The notes under the pieces are model-generated. The model did not search any database and was not told where the DNA came from. It saw nothing but the letters and a program-made list of their open reading frames with translations. Below are positions 1 through 48,924 of a stretch of DNA of 64,000 nt, piece after piece (the first letter of the stretch is position 1; every line of letters starts with the position of its first letter). Source of the stretch: Candidula unifasciata (Eukaryota; Mollusca; Gastropoda; Stylommatophora; Geomitridae); contig CAJHNH020000508.1 in NCBI GenBank assembly GCA_905116865.2, positions 127,501-191,500 on the forward strand, given 5' to 3'. The position numbers and the translations under genes are program-made.

Positions 1-169
1 AAACGAAAGTTGATGAGAGAGATCAAAGCTGCTCGGACTGGATTCCATCCATGATATTGAACTGATCGCACAGCATAGAAAGAATAGACTGCGAGCCCCA
101 CGTGACATACAATGGTGCAACAGGATAATTCATAAATGGATGAACACCCCCCCCCCCCCCACACACACA

Positions 170-500
170 CATTTTTTCAGGAAGTTAAGGAATATAAATA
201 TCTAGAAGTACGGTTAGTTGCGTATCCTTTACAGGACGTTGCAGAACCAACCCTAACAGCTCCTGGCTGTTGTGTGGTTTTTCTTGGCAAATTTACGTCC
301 AGTAGTTTGCCATTGCTTACTGGACGGTCGGCTTTCTTGATACCAATGTCAAAACCAACGCAAGGCGCATGGCCCGCAGCTGGGATCGAACCCGGGATCC
401 CGGTATTACAAAGCGTTCACATCGACTTAGCCACAGAGCCGACATCTAGAAGTACAGTCTCTGATAATGGCAAATGAAACCAGGAAGTAGAAAAAGGATG
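170..500 (+). mobile_element. LINE RT C-terminal fragment split by a SINE-A insertion
   Basis: QEVKEYKYLEV before the SINE and QSLIMANETRK after it read as one stretch of the xFxYLGS region found downstream of LINE reverse transcriptases. Outside the SINE it is short and decayed. Confidence 0.55.
212..443 (-). mobile_element. SINE-A copy with 12-bp target duplication
   Basis: tRNA-derived SINE inverted relative to the copy at 5227. ATCTAGAAGTAC is repeated at 200-211 and 444-455. On the - strand it carries the B-box-like GGTTCGATCCC and ends with the family tail TTCTGCAACGTCCTGTAAAG. Confidence 0.85.
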
Positions 501-530
501 CAAAAACGAAAATGAACTTGTATACCAATT

Positions 531-598
531 TACAGTTGCCACTTTACAATTGCCACTTTACAGTTGCAACTTTACAGTTGCCACTTTACAGTTGCCAA
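531..598 (+). repeat. 14-bp minisatellite, about 5 units
   Basis: Unit ACAGTTGCCACTTT, with single-base variants (AATTGCC, TTGCAAC). The rest of 500-930 shows no gene and nothing else recognisable. Confidence 0.8.
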
Positions 599-934
599 AT
601 TGCCGTTAAGATTTTCACTGATAAGTATGAGAATCAAACAACAGATTATCAACATGATAGTAACATAATACTTATATCTAGGGTTGTGTGGTAGATTTTC
701 TTAGTGTGATATAAGTCTTTGAAATGCCACCCTCTATCAACTATGCGCGGTCAGAACAAAAGTTCAAACTGCATTTTTATTTCGCTGCATATGCCGCCCA
801 CTTATGCTGCCGTCTGAGGCGGGCCTGGTTATATCGGCACTACCAGTGCCAATCTTGAAACCATAAAATTAACCACCAGAGATTGAGAAATGAAACTATC
901 AGACTCGTAGAAGAAAAAAAAAACTTAAATCAAC

Positions 935-1060
935 TAACAGCAGAAGACTAAATAGTTTGGTCAATCTGTTAGAATACAGCCATAACGACCACCAACAGGT
1001 ATACCAAGATCTGACCTGAGATGACCAGGACACCTAAGGAGAAATGGATCGATGAAACTA
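935..1060 (+). mobile_element. LINE C-terminal fragment
   Basis: AGAAGACTAAATAGTTTGGT and the following bases match the region at 29640-29700 that reads WFGHLVRMQ, the common LINE RT C-terminal motif. Decayed. Nothing definite in 1060-1370. Confidence 0.4.
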
Positions 1061-1369
1061 TCTTTTTTGTGTAACCACATGAATAAATCTGATAAGTGCC
1101 ACACATCGAGACCTGGCCTCAAACTTCTGACGACGCTGATGTGGGCGGTCTTCAGTCTCTGTTTCTGATACTCACTACAACGACTGCCGATCCCATCACT
1201 ACCTGTGACTTTATCTCTAAAGAATTGTATTTGCTCTTCAAGGATGAGAATGGAAGTGGAGGCACTCACTACAACTCTCTCTCAATTGGATAGCAGAAAA
1301 CAACTTTACCAGAGGAATTACTGTGTCTGTTTCTCAATCGGCACCGCGGAAGGTTCAAAATAGACTAAT

Positions 1370-1790
1370 GTGGAATGAGTGGATACCATGTATCAGTACG
1401 CCAACATTGCAGGGAATCACGTGGATATAATGTCCTGGATATGCAGGAGTGCGAGACAATGAAAGAGCGGATATTTTCGCTACAAAAGCGAAAGCTACAG
1501 GAACACTCGTACTGAAATGAACAATGGAGATATTCTGAAGACCGTATATGGAAGACTGCTGACAGAAGACACGAGATTAGATGAAATAACATGTGCAAGA
1601 ATGTGTGAACGAGGAATTAAGTATGGATCCGACAAGGAGGGACGGATGAGAGGAAGAGAACGACGTGTGTATAATCAGTGTGCTACGGAAACAGCATCTA
1701 CAACTTAAGACGTTTTCTGCTGGAGACGGAGCATCTATGCGTATGCCCGGTGTGCTATAATGTTGATTTTAAAATCAGTAATCAGTATTT
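1370..1790 (+). mobile_element. LINE-P fragment (RNase H end and 3' region)
   Basis: CPGYAGVRDNERADIFATKA reads as the end of an RNase H domain (H/Y-x-G-V-x-x-N-E-x-A-D). It is followed by KTVYGRLLTED, then ECARMCERGIKYGS-like and RRVYNQCATE motifs. An inverted copy of the same element lies at 8895-9390. Frameshifts and stops are present. Confidence 0.6.
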
Positions 1791-1806
1791 TCTCCCACAA
1801 TTTCAG

Positions 1807-38930
<37,124 letters not shown>

Positions 38931-40110
38931 GTTTTAATTTATTTTGTGAAACACTGCCTGTAATCAACAAGAAGAATGGAAAGCAAGTTCATCTTTGCAA
39001 CACAGAACTGCACAGATGCATTGTAAATTAGGTGACAAAAATGGACATGGTGCTTGCCTGACAGCAGAAGTTTATCACAATAGGCATTCGTCAGAACTGG
39101 GTACTGCTGATCACAAATAACATTCAGAACTTATCAGTGAAATACACTGTAGCGAGAAACAAAAAGAACCAGTGAAAGGTGGGGAAGAATCTAAAAGAAG
39201 AAAATATAAGATATAGCACAAGCGAAACAGTGCCTGTAAGAGAAAAGCTTTTAAAGTTACAATGCATAGGAAAACATTACAATTAGTCACGGCCTAATTT
39301 GTGTCTGTTCAATCTTCATATTGAAAAAACTAGTTTGAGGATTCAGAAATACGGGCAACTTGTTGAAGTGTGTCACTGCCAACAGGCCATTAAAAAATTT
39401 TTTTTTTTTTTACCAGGAATGATATACAAAAGTGTAATTAATCATTTTCAAGAAACTTGCCAGATAAGATGTATGTGTCCCACTATGGCTCTCGACCATT
39501 GGTGTTCAGACCTAAGTCTTTTTAGGGTCATTCTTCGACTCTAATATTTTTCAAAGCATGAGACCTTAGAAAGCTGATATGATGGTTTTCCACTTTACTT
39601 CCATGTCCACACCGACAGTATAATACTTTTGCCCTTGACAGCTGTGTGCCTGTTACAACAAGTGAGTGCTTTAGTCTGCCATTTACAGAAATGTCAACTT
39701 ATGCCAGTTGATAATCACATTCTATAAATACATTTACCACACTTCAGTGTGCTTCCTTCCGTCTTCCATCATTTAGGGGTCCAATTAAAAGTTCTGCTTG
39801 ATAAAAGTGTGTCCAAAACTGGTCTTTTTCAGAGTATCTAACATTTTTAAGATGTTGGGTGGGAAATTAATATCACAGACACTGGGATTTAACTTGAGAC
39901 TATTGCATTATAAAAACTGTGTTACCAACAATCATAAAGTGCTTCTTTTGTGAGATTTAGAAAACAAAACAAAAAACAACACAAATTACATTAGCGAACA
40001 AAAGTTGCACCTCAGTTAAACAGAATCAATTTTTTTTTAATTCTTGTATTGTTATTATTATTATTATTATTATTTTTGTGTGTGTGATGTGGAAATAAAG
40101 ACAGCCAGCG
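38931..40110 (+). other. PROM: Prominin 3' untranslated region (extent uncertain)
   Basis: Sequence after the stop is AT-rich and free of the repeat families seen elsewhere, as expected of a 3' UTR. A plain AATAAA lies at 40094-40099. Other candidates occur further on, so the cleavage site is not fixed. Confidence 0.5.
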
Positions 40111-40424
40111 TTGTACTCCCCCACATTACCTATTGAGGGTCACTTGGTCTAACAATGTGGACTAAACTTCATATTGCCAATGTACCACATGTCATGGAAA
40201 CAGTTAACTATTTCAACTGAATGCTGTAATGCACGGCAAGTAGATATTGGGAACATTAACTCCGTGTGAACAGCAGATACAGTTGTACAAGAAGTTCTTG
40301 TGCCTCCTTGACTTAATTTATGACAGCAGTATTATTGTGGAGTATATTATAAAAATTGAGAATAATACAAAATGCAAATTACAAACCAACACGCACGCAC
40401 ACACACATTTTTTTTTATAATTGA

Positions 40425-40565
40425 CCTTGTCAGGGAATCTGGCAATGTCATGGAGGGTAAAGTTTGCTGGTGTGATACTGATCCCCTCACCAATTGCCGA
40501 CTGGTCTATTATAATATAAATCTAGTACGATATGCACAATGCACAAGTGGTGTTAAAAGAGTCTG
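40425..40565 (+). mobile_element. SINE-B partial copy
   Basis: GGAGGGTAAAGTTTGCTGGT, GTGATACTGATCCCCTCACC and CCGACTGGTCTATTATAA. Nothing recognised between 40570 and 41520, which is AT-rich. Confidence 0.6.
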
Positions 40566-41524
40566 TTTAGTTTTCATATACACGCACACACACACATTTA
40601 TATATTAAAATATTTACAAGTATTCAATATGCATCAGGTATGCCCACTGCAACATCATTAAGGAAGCTCAGTGACCTTTCTGCATTTATAATGTTATAAA
40701 CTGCACTTATAATCATAATTAAATCAGCTTTGTCAATAGTCAGTCAACAGTCAACATAGTTCACTTTTGCTAATTCTCTTATTTACTCAGCATAAGGCTG
40801 TGAAGTGGTTTCTAAATGTGTAAATCCATGGATATTTAGCTGCGTAACTGCTCATAAATTTCTTTATATTCCATCATAACTGTTTTCCCCTGGTCTTTCA
40901 TGCCCATATTTAATACTTTAACTGTGAATAGTATATCTAATGATTGGAATACATTATAAAATGTCTCTAAATAAAACTGTTTAGACTTTAATAAATTTAC
41001 AAATGCAGATTTGTCAGCTTGGTTCATCTAACCTGCCTCTTTTATTATACTTATATATTACTTTGCTGTGAACAGTTTTGCTATACTGTGTGACGAAAAA
41101 TTAACTGAATTTTTTTTTTTTTTTTGGTAGCCATGCATACAATTTAAAAATGAATATTATATTTTGAAAACATAATTTCTATATAATTTTTGCACAGCAC
41201 ATAGGAAAAAAATTTGTTGAATAAGTCATAATTTACATACAGTAAAGATATATATATGCGAAATCATCATAATATGTTGCTAATCACTGTTTTCATTTTT
41301 CCGTCCAAAGTACTACTATGACAATCAAATAGAAGGCATATCATCTTGATTTTGTTTTACAAAAAAAAATATACATATTTTATAATTAACTATGTTTTAA
41401 TTCAATTGTTTGTTAATTGTTAGTATGTTGTTTGAGAACTACAGTAAATAGGTTTGTTTTAAAATGACATTTGCCTTTTTTTTTTTAATATATTGCAACT
41501 GATTTCATTGCACTGATTTCTCTG

Positions 41525-41625
41525 TAGTATGAAAGGCTGACTGTTCAGAGAACAATGGCAAACTACTGAACATAAAATTATCAAGGAAAATCAAAAGCAG
41601 CCCACAAATTTTGGGGTTGATTTGC
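41525..41625 (+). mobile_element. SINE-A, decayed fragment
   Basis: GAAAGGCTGACTGTTCAGAG and CAATGGCAAACTACTGAACA match the SINE-A body. 41640-42180 has CpG-richer sequence at 41860-42120 that I cannot assign. Confidence 0.5.
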
Positions 41626-42189
41626 CACGAGTGAGTCTCTGGAGATGTGGGTATACAGAAGAATAGGTTATATCTGATGGAAACAAAAACAGTCAAATAC
41701 AGAGGTTCTGAAGAGATTGGGAGTGAAAAGAAAGTTGCTTAAAGAAAATCAGATACATAGCATGACAATCTGCGTGTTACTTGCGTTGTGTGTTCGCTCT
41801 TTGTCGCTATCACTGCTGCCTTACTTGGTGACATGACGCAGGGCCCACCCTAAAATGTCACCGATTCTCAGACCAGTGACGATTGCAAAAGAGACCTAGT
41901 TGACAGAGGAAAGAAAACTAGTAGAACACTCGCTCGCGCACTCAATGTCGCCTGCCATGAAAGAGAGTTCCACCCTTTCGTTTCAGGCCTCGAGTAAACA
42001 GGAGCTGCCTTTCTGCACGATGTGTATAGATGGCAAAGCAACGCATATTCTAACATTCTTACAACAGGGCAACCTGTGGGAACCGCATGAATGGGAGCCG
42101 GCACAAAATATCGTGCCCGGCAAGATTGGGTGATTTTCCTGATATGTACTGTACGGATCGGAAAGGTCCAGACGCAGCCAGACTTTTTT

Positions 42190-42380
42190 TTTAAAAAATG
42201 ACCTTGACTCCCAGGTCAATCCAACCTTGAATAGGTACCAGGTACAGTCCTGTGAAGTAAAGGAAGCCGGTGTGATGCTGAACACATTACCTATCAAATA
42301 CCGATTGATCTATAAAATAGAATTTTAGCCTTATATGCCAAATACGCCTGAAGGTGACGAAAAAGATCCTTTATTTGTCA
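42190..42380 (+). mobile_element. SINE-B, 5'-truncated
   Basis: TGACCTTGACTCCCAGGTCA, AAGTAAAGGAAGCCGGTGTG, CGATTGATCTATAAAATAGA and CGCCTGAAGGTGACGAAAAA. Confidence 0.75.
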
Positions 42381-42464
42381 TTTTACAATATTCTTAAGGC
42401 TCACATGTGAATTTCTACTCCAGATAGGCCAAAAGAAGTAATACTTTTCAAATAGTTCATCTAT

Positions 42465-42560
42465 CCTCAGTCAGCAGGTTCTTTACAGAATGTGGCTCTC
42501 GTCAACGACACACCTGAAAGTCTCCCTGTCTCTAGTCCATTCTCCAGCCCTATGTGCTTT
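42465..42560 (-). mobile_element. LINE-M 3' tail fragment
   Basis: GTCAGCAGGTTCTTTACAGA, ATGTGGCTCTCGTC and TCCAGCCCTATGTGCTTTCA match 37125-37215. Confidence 0.6.
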
Positions 42561-42924
42561 CATATAAAATTATTTCATCTTACAAATGAACTTACATAAT
42601 TGCTGCTAATTTTATAGTCCTATTTTATTTCAATAACTCATGAAAAGTAATTTAACAATAACAACTTTTGAATGTGGAAGATAGGTTGTATTCTTGCGTG
42701 CAAATATGTTACTTTATACTTTTTAAAGGCGATTCATAAAGACTGAAAATATTCATCTTCTTCCATCTGTATTGTTCATCTTGTAAAGTCTGTATTGTTC
42801 ATCTTGTAAAGTACCTTGTCTATCGTTGCTCCTCGACACAGGGTATATACATTCTATCATAGGCAGATATTCAGTTATAAAATTGCCACGACAGTGTCCC
42901 ATATGGCTTGCAAGATACTTCTTC

Positions 42925-43285
42925 TTGGGGTGCAGAGTGGTCTCCAAGCATGGCGTCAGCCACAAGTGCTGGAGGTCCTGGGTTCAGGTCCCAGAGAAGG
43001 CTGGGATTTGTTCTCTGTGTAGTTAGGTAGTATGCCCACGTGTATTGTTGTAAAAAACAAATCCCCTGGCAGTTGGAAATTGAAAAAATTAGCCTAAAAG
43101 CGCTGCCTGAGAAAAAATTTAAGTTACAAATCTACCCAAAGTATTTCAGGATCCTCACCAGTGCTACAGAGTTCGTGCACTGCACCGAGAATCTTTGGAC
43201 TCAAGCTTGAGTTTGAAGTAGAACAGAGCCTGTATTGGTTACTACCCTTGTGCCATGATGTTGGATTGTTGTTAAAACCTAAACC
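42925..43285 (+). mobile_element. SINE-C copy
   Basis: GGGGTGCAGAGTGGTCTCCA, GGTCCTGGGTTCAGGTCCCA, CCCTGGCAGTTGGAAATTGA and TGCCATGATGTTGGATTGTT. It directly precedes LINE-N. Confidence 0.82.
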
Positions 43286-43299
43286 TCAACAGTCAGACT

Positions 43300-44060
43300 T
43301 GTGTAGAGTCATAATCACGCTGAGCCGGGAATGCAGAGACTGGCCAGCAGGTGCCACGGAGGTGGAAATTCAGCAATTATTTCAAGATAATGCTCGCTCA
43401 GAGGATTTGATCATTTACACAGACGGTTCAGTGTCAAGAGGCAAAAGAAGTGCTTGGCGCTTCTTAGCAAAAGATAATGGTCGACTTTTGGTGCAGGAGA
43501 GCCTAGCATATGATACAACAACATCCAGCTTAAGAATGGAGGTGGAGGTCGTCACTGCAGCTTTCCGCTGGCTAGAGAACACAACACACACACACATCAT
43601 GATTTTAACTGACTCAGAAAGCATGCTGAGGAAGATCAGAACAGGTATGCTTCGTGCAGAGTGGCATTCTTCACTGCGGAGGACACGGGTGAGGAGTATT
43701 GTCTGGATTTTTTCACCGGGGCACACCGGTGTGTTGGGAAATGAACAGGCGGACAGACTGGCTGGCTCTGCACAACTAGGTGGAATACTGATACATGATA
43801 AGGCATAATGTGGTTAGTGCCTTATGGGAGAGCATGTACAGTTCGGAGGAGCAGATGGATCACCACAGTCTGGTGAGATTGATGTAGGGGGGAGTGACGA
43901 GAGGTTCTGGCAGATGCTCGAGGCTCAAAGGAAAGGCAAGACGGACATTTAATCAGAATGCTACTGGCACCATTAGTATCAGAACTCTTCGCTGGCTGCT
44001 GAAGATGGGGATGGAGTACTTATAGGAATGCCCTGAGTGTTGTGATGTCAGTTCTTGAAT
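43300..44060 (+). mobile_element. LINE-N with intact RNase H domain
   Basis: Frame 43161-43808 enters the element at about 43310: SRECRDWPAGATEVEIQQLF. The RNase H domain follows with its acidic residues: IIYTDGSVSRG (D), LRMEVEVVTAAFRWL (E), IMILTDSESMLRKI (D) and SPGHTGVLGNEQADRLAGSA (H, D). Such domains cap the pol ORF of some non-LTR retrotransposons (I/Jockey/CR1-type groups). After a stop at 43806-43808, the 3' region decays: RTLRWLLKMG then NALSVVMS. RT and endonuclease are missing. Confidence 0.82.
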
Positions 44061-44289
44061 CAAATCAAATCTAAACCTTCTTTTTCTTCTTCTTCTTCTG
44101 CAATCACCCTTAAAAGGGTAATTGGCAGATTATGTTGTAGCATTACTACTAGGCTATGATTTCTGCCTAAAATATTGGATTTTATCATACTTCTATTTAG
44201 TCACCTATTACTGCACACTTGTTAGAGGCCATGGGCCTATTCTTTTTTTCACCAAAATTGGACTTTGGTACCTGTGGGATACTATTTCT

Positions 44290-44610
44290 TCTCCTTTCCT
44301 TGTGTTTACTGGCTGTAACCTCTGGTGGAATGTTCTGGTTATTCATCCACTTCAAAACTTTTGTTTCAGAACCTGAGTTTTGCAACCACATCTCTTTGAC
44401 AAATCAGACTTATTTGTATGTAGATTGTTGGTTCCTCATCTCTCAGGCAGAGGTACTCAAACTTCCAGCAAGGCCCCCCCCCCTCCCACCAATTAATCTA
44501 TTCTAATGACATGCTTGTTGGGGGAGCGGGGGGGGGGGGGGGGGGGGGGTCTATTCTTGTCTTCCTCAAAATAGGGCCTGGAATCCACTTTGGGAGGACA
44601 TTACTTAAAA
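44290..44610 (+). mobile_element. Repeat family E copy with a G22 run
   Basis: GGCTGTAACCTCTGGTGGAA, TTCATCCACTTCAAAACTTT, TCATCTCTCAGGCAGAGGTA and GACATGCTTGTTGGGGGAGC, then G22 at 44528-44549. A (CTT)n stretch at 44080-44098 precedes. Confidence 0.75.
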
Positions 44611-44619
44611 CTATGGAGG

Positions 44620-45575
44620 TATTATACGTGAAGAGCTTTCTGTATTCTTCATGTTGAAGAAGGCCAGGTATCTTTAGGTGCTTACTTTGTTCGCCTGTAA
44701 GCAGGTGTGCAGAGGGTGTTTTATGTCAGTACAGCAACACCCAGGTACACTTTTGCCTGGGCCACTTTGTGTCTACTGACCATGTCCGGCAGGTCGAGTA
44801 TATATCACATCACATGACATGAGGTGTCTCTTGTGCACTTAAGGATCAATCTCTAAATTCATAGTGAATTTTCTCTAGATTTTCCAGCCAATTTTAAAAG
44901 CATCATAAGCAATATAAAGATTCTTCTTTTTGTATTCACCTTCTGATTTTCACCAATGGACAAATTCTTGTAATAAAATTAACTGTTTTTCGGAGTTCCC
45001 TTTTAGTTCCATACAACTGTCAGCGCAGTGTTGACTCAATATTCCCTTCTTCATGGGCTGAACAAGGAACATTCTTGCAGGACATGTTCTGTAGTCTACA
45101 CACACAGCCCACAATGGCACAGTGGTGAACTACTCAGACGAAGCCTGTGCTTAAGTCTGTTACATCTTGTCTTGGGCGTAGAATAATTACTTGTCCATGC
45201 CGGTCAAGTAAGCAGTAATATAAAGATAATTTTTATCTTGCATCCAAGAAATTAAAAACAAAATCATGTTTTTATTTAATGACAATTTAATTGACAAATA
45301 ATTAAATAACACCCACTATTGGAAATCAAACATTTCAATTATCAGAAAGAAAAAAATCAACTGTTTATATTAACATTGATATTTTTTGTGTGTGGAAAAT
45401 TTACAAAATCTACAACATGAATAACTCACTATAAATACTAACTGACTGGGGGAAAAAAACAGTTTGAAGATCATATTAACTGATTCCTGTGCAAAAAATA
45501 TGCAATTAAATCTTATGACAGAACTACTCATGTGAAATTTTCTGAGACATTTAAACAAATTCCAGTGAATCAAGA
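44620..45575. other. Intergenic, no gene recognised
   Basis: A worn tRNA-like stretch (CACAATGGCACAGTGGTGAA) lies at about 45112. The rest is AT-rich. A 106-codon - frame at 45690-45370 has no recognised feature. Confidence 0.4.
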
Positions 45576-45579
45576 GGTG

Positions 45580-45840
45580 AGAAAAAGATGCTGGTGTTGG
45601 ATACGACACGTGCTGCAAAGACCTGGAAACAATGTTACGAGTTCCCTTGCAAAAGAACTCACAGAAAAAAATGAATAATGGCAGGCCCAAAAAAATATGC
45701 AGAAAAGAGCTAGAAATTGAAATGAAAAAGAGAGGAGATGAAACAAGAACTTTAACCTTATCTGTGATTCAGGTGATCATATGAGACAGAAATACATTAC
45801 AGCCTACTCTTATCTGGATAGCACATGATGATGAGGAACT
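45580..45840 (+). mobile_element. LINE C-terminal fragment
   Basis: Reads RWCWIRHVLQRPGNNVTSSL, then a K-K-x-x-R-K-E-L-E-I-E-M-K-K-R-G-D stretch, the pattern at the end of many LINE pol proteins (R-x-x-W-x-G-H-V-x-R ... R-R-x-x-E-x-E). Confidence 0.6.
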
Positions 45841-45956
45841 GATGTTTTACATTAGGTGCTAGTCTAGTTAATATGTTCAGTTTAGTTGAGTATTTTACTG
45901 ACAACAATTCTTAAGTTGTGACAAAAGAAAAATATCTACTTGATGAAACTATTTGG

Positions 45957-46335
45957 GGGGGGGCTGCATGGTCTCGAGGCATGGTGTCTGCCTTAAGTGC
46001 TAAAGGTCCTGGGTTCAGGCCCCAGTGAATGCTGGGATTTGTTCACGTGGACTTCTAGTAATTTCGCCTGGTCTCTAGGTAGTAAGACCAGACGTCCATG
46101 TGCATTGTTGCGTATGTAAAATATCCCTTGGCAGTTGGAAATCAAAAAGAGTAGCCTAACGGCACTGCCTAAAAATTTGAAGTTAAAAATCTACCCAAAG
46201 TATTTCAGGATCTTCGCCGGTGCTACAGACTTTGTGCACTGCGCTGAGATTCTTTGGACTGAAGCTAGAGTTGGAAGAAGAACGGAGCACTTATGGGTTA
46301 CAACCCGTGTGCCGTGATGTTGATCCATTGAATAA
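45957..46335 (+). mobile_element. SINE-C copy
   Basis: GGGGCTGCATGGTCTCGAGG, GGTCCTGGGTTCAGGCCCCA, GGCAGTTGGAAATCAAAAAG and GTGCCGTGATGTTGATCCAT. Confidence 0.85.
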
Positions 46336-46725
46336 ACAAACAAACAATTTTGCAAGTGCCAATACAAAAAAATGATACTAAACTCTTATCAATAAATGTT
46401 TCTCAGAAAGCCACACAATAAAGGCAATACTTTTAACTGAGGTTTTTATGAAAAGATATTTCATTTTCTAGTTGATAATTTTGTATATATTTTTTAGCTA
46501 AAAAACATTTAAGCTTTAAATATGTTTATTTTAGTTCTCAGAGAAGTAGTTTCTCCCACCTATGCAAAAACATCATTTTGTTATGGGACAGATTCATAAG
46601 CTTCAAAATCATATGGATTTAAATGGGCAATGACTCTGGAATGTCAAAGATCTTCTGAGGTTTTGAACATGGAATGTACAAAGCCTAAATAATGCTGGAG
46701 CAGCTGAAGAATTAACTCAGGAATT

Positions 46726-46967
46726 GACTGACTGACTGACTTTCTACCCCACCAGGACATCACACAAGCGATAAACACCTGATGACACAAAGTGCCACCA
46801 TGTGGATGAGAATCGCCGTGGAGAGGTCCCAGAAACCGCGTTCAGACAATTGGCCATATTTATGGCCTGCCTATATTGCTGCCCCTGGCAAAAGCCAGAA
46901 TGAGGCTTCAAATAACAAAAAATTACGTCCTAAAAAGGACGCAATGGTATTATGATTAGTTGGCATA
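46726..46967 (+). mobile_element. Retroposon D, 12-bp target duplication
   Basis: AACTCAGGAATT flanks it at 46714-46725 and 46968-46979. It begins (GACT)n, then TTTCTACCCCACCAGGACAT and CAGAAACCGCGTTCAGACAA. The (GACT)n end suggests the element's 3' tail points left, that is, the retroposon reads on the - strand. The listed + strand is only my reference orientation. Confidence 0.85.
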
Positions 46968-47068
46968 AACTCAGGAATTATCAGATTTCAAAACTGATGG
47001 AACATTATACAAAAAAATAAGGTGGTCAGAAAAGGTTATTAAAGAAGCAAATGGAATGATCTTAGTCT

Positions 47069-47305
47069 GACTGACTGACTTTCTACCCCACCAGGACATC
47101 ACACAAGCGATAAACACCCGATGACACAATGTGCCACCATGTGGATGAGGATCACGGTGGAGAGGTCCCCCCAGAAACCGCGTTCAGCCATTAGGCCATA
47201 TGTATGATTGGGCTATATTGCGGCCCCTGGCAAGAGCCAGAGTAGGGCTTCAAAAAACGAAAAATTTCATTCTAAAAAGGACGGAAAGTAGTTGTTGGTA
47301 AACTA
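47069..47305 (+). mobile_element. Retroposon D, 10-bp target duplication
   Basis: ATCTTAGTCT flanks it at 47059-47068 and 47306-47315. It has the same (GACT)n start, then TCTACCCCACCAGGACATCA and the end motif CTAAAAAGGACGGAAAG. Same orientation as the copy 100 bases upstream. Confidence 0.85.
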
Positions 47306-48054
47306 ATCTTAGTCTATGGATGAAACACCCTCAACAAACCCAACCAGGGATAGGATTTATCATCAAGAAATATGTATGGACAAGCATTTTAAATTCTAAA
47401 GTTCTTAATCATGGGATTAGAAGGCTATGTATAAAAGGAAATTGGAAGAAAAAGATTATGATTAATATACATGCATCAACAGAAAATAAAGATGATGTTG
47501 AAATAAGATTTTATAATGACCAAGAGGATGACATAGAAGAAACACCTAAACAGATCATCCTGACTGTGGTAGGAATCTCACGCAAAAACGGATAGAGAAA
47601 ACGCCAATAAAAATTAACTTGGCATGGACTGCTTACATACAATGTGAAATGATAATAGATGGCAACCAATAATGACAATAATTTCACACAAAAGCACAAT
47701 ATAAATATTTTAACATTTCGAATACTGGAAATATGGCATACCTCACAAAAACTTCAAACTAGCCCAAAAATATGATATGTATGATAAAATGATTTAACTT
47801 TTTCAGTCTTAAGCTGTTGTTCTTTACCTTCTTATATCCCAAAGAGCTGAGCATAGAATGTAATAAATACTTGAGTATAAAGGAGATCAATAGTAGACAC
47901 TATGGCATGACTATTTAGCTAAGTTAAACTCAGGGGCCAAAAAAAAAAACGGTCACCAGAGACCTGAGCCTCAGCACAGATTGATCATTAATGCAATACA
48001 ACTGGCAATGATCTGCAGGCCATTTGCTAGTCCTCCTTGGGTCAGATTAGGTGG

Positions 48055-48440
48055 GGGGGGGGGGAAGGGGGGGTGTTGTGGTCTTAAGTTATGGTGTCCG
48101 CCTCGAGTGCAAGAGGTTCAAGCCCCAGTGAAGGCTGGGATTTTTTCACGTGGACTTCTAGTAGTTTCCCTTAGTTTCTGGGTAGTAAGACCAGACCCCT
48201 GTGTGTATTGTTGTGCACATTAAAATATCCCCTGGCAGTTGGAAATCGAAAAGAGTAGCCTAACGGTGCTGCCCGGGCAACATTTGTAGCTAAAAATCTA
48301 CCCAAAGTAGTTCAGGATCATCGCCGGTGTAACGGAGTTTGTGCACTGTGCTGAGAAGCTTCAGACTCAGGCTTGTGTTACAAACAACATGGAACACTTA
48401 AGGGTTACGCCTGTGTGGCATGCTGTTGATTCGTTGAAAA
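48055..48440 (+). mobile_element. SINE-C copy
   Basis: TATGGTGTCCGCCTCGAGTG, TTCAAGCCCCAGTGAAGGCT, GGCAGTTGGAAATCGAAAAG, CCTAACGGTGCTGCCCGGGC and a worn end at GTTGATTCGTTGAAAAAACA. A G12 run at 48053-48064 abuts the head. Confidence 0.82.
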
Positions 48441-48719
48441 AACAAACAACCTTGGGTCAGATTTGGCTGCGGACCATCAGTTGAAAAGCCCTGCACTGTA
48501 GGAAGGAGTGACTGAATTAATAATTCTGATTCAAAGGCTTAATATGGCAAGAGTCTGTGATAGAAAAGGAGGATATTAGTTTATCTCCATTCTTTTGTGG
48601 ATTCCGGGGCCTCCTATGAATGGTAATACAGAAAAGACCACTGACCTTTAAAATATGTTGCAAAAGGGTTTGCCTAGATCTTCTATTTTCTTTAAAAAGT
48701 TAAAATTTTCGAGGATTGA

Positions 48720-48910
48720 CTTGAATGAACCGGGTTTAATCCCATATGGCTCTGTCCCTCTCCGCAGAGCGGCTAGCTGCCTGCCGAGAGCATCGCACAT
48801 AGCACAAACTGCGCAGCTCCAGCGATGATCCCCAAGGATTTCTGTAAAAATTGCGCCCGTGAACTGATTGGCTATGCCGTAAAACTAACCCACATCCTTC
48901 AAAGCGCGAG
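48720..48910 (-). mobile_element. tRNA-headed SINE, decayed
   Basis: GCACAAACTGCGCAGCTCCA, GCGATGATCCCCAAGGATTT and TTGCGCCCGTGAACTGATTG resemble the 35640 element inverted. Confidence 0.45.
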
Positions 48911-48924
48911 GCAAACGGCTTGAC

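Larger units (their letters stand above)
46650..47640 (+). mobile_element. LINE endonuclease fragment holding two retroposon D insertions
   Basis: 46660-46725 reads TWNVQSLNNAGAAEELTQEL with frame breaks, the start of an APE-type endonuclease. 47320-47595 is open and reads GIGFIIKKYVWTSIL, then INIHASTENKDD and QIILTVVGISRKNG. These match G-V-G-F-x-x-x, N-x-H-A-P-T-E-x-K-D and I-x-x-G-D-F-N motifs in degraded form. Catalytic D-F-N is lost. Confidence 0.72.

Noticed and set aside
1..60. Upstream prominin exon at the window start
   Set aside because: The frame MREIKAARTGFHP ends in a stop and no GT donor fits.
41868..42133. Overlapping frames in a CpG-richer patch
   Set aside because: The two strands are open at once with no domain resemblance or splice sites. 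Possibly a repeat, but no second copy was seen.
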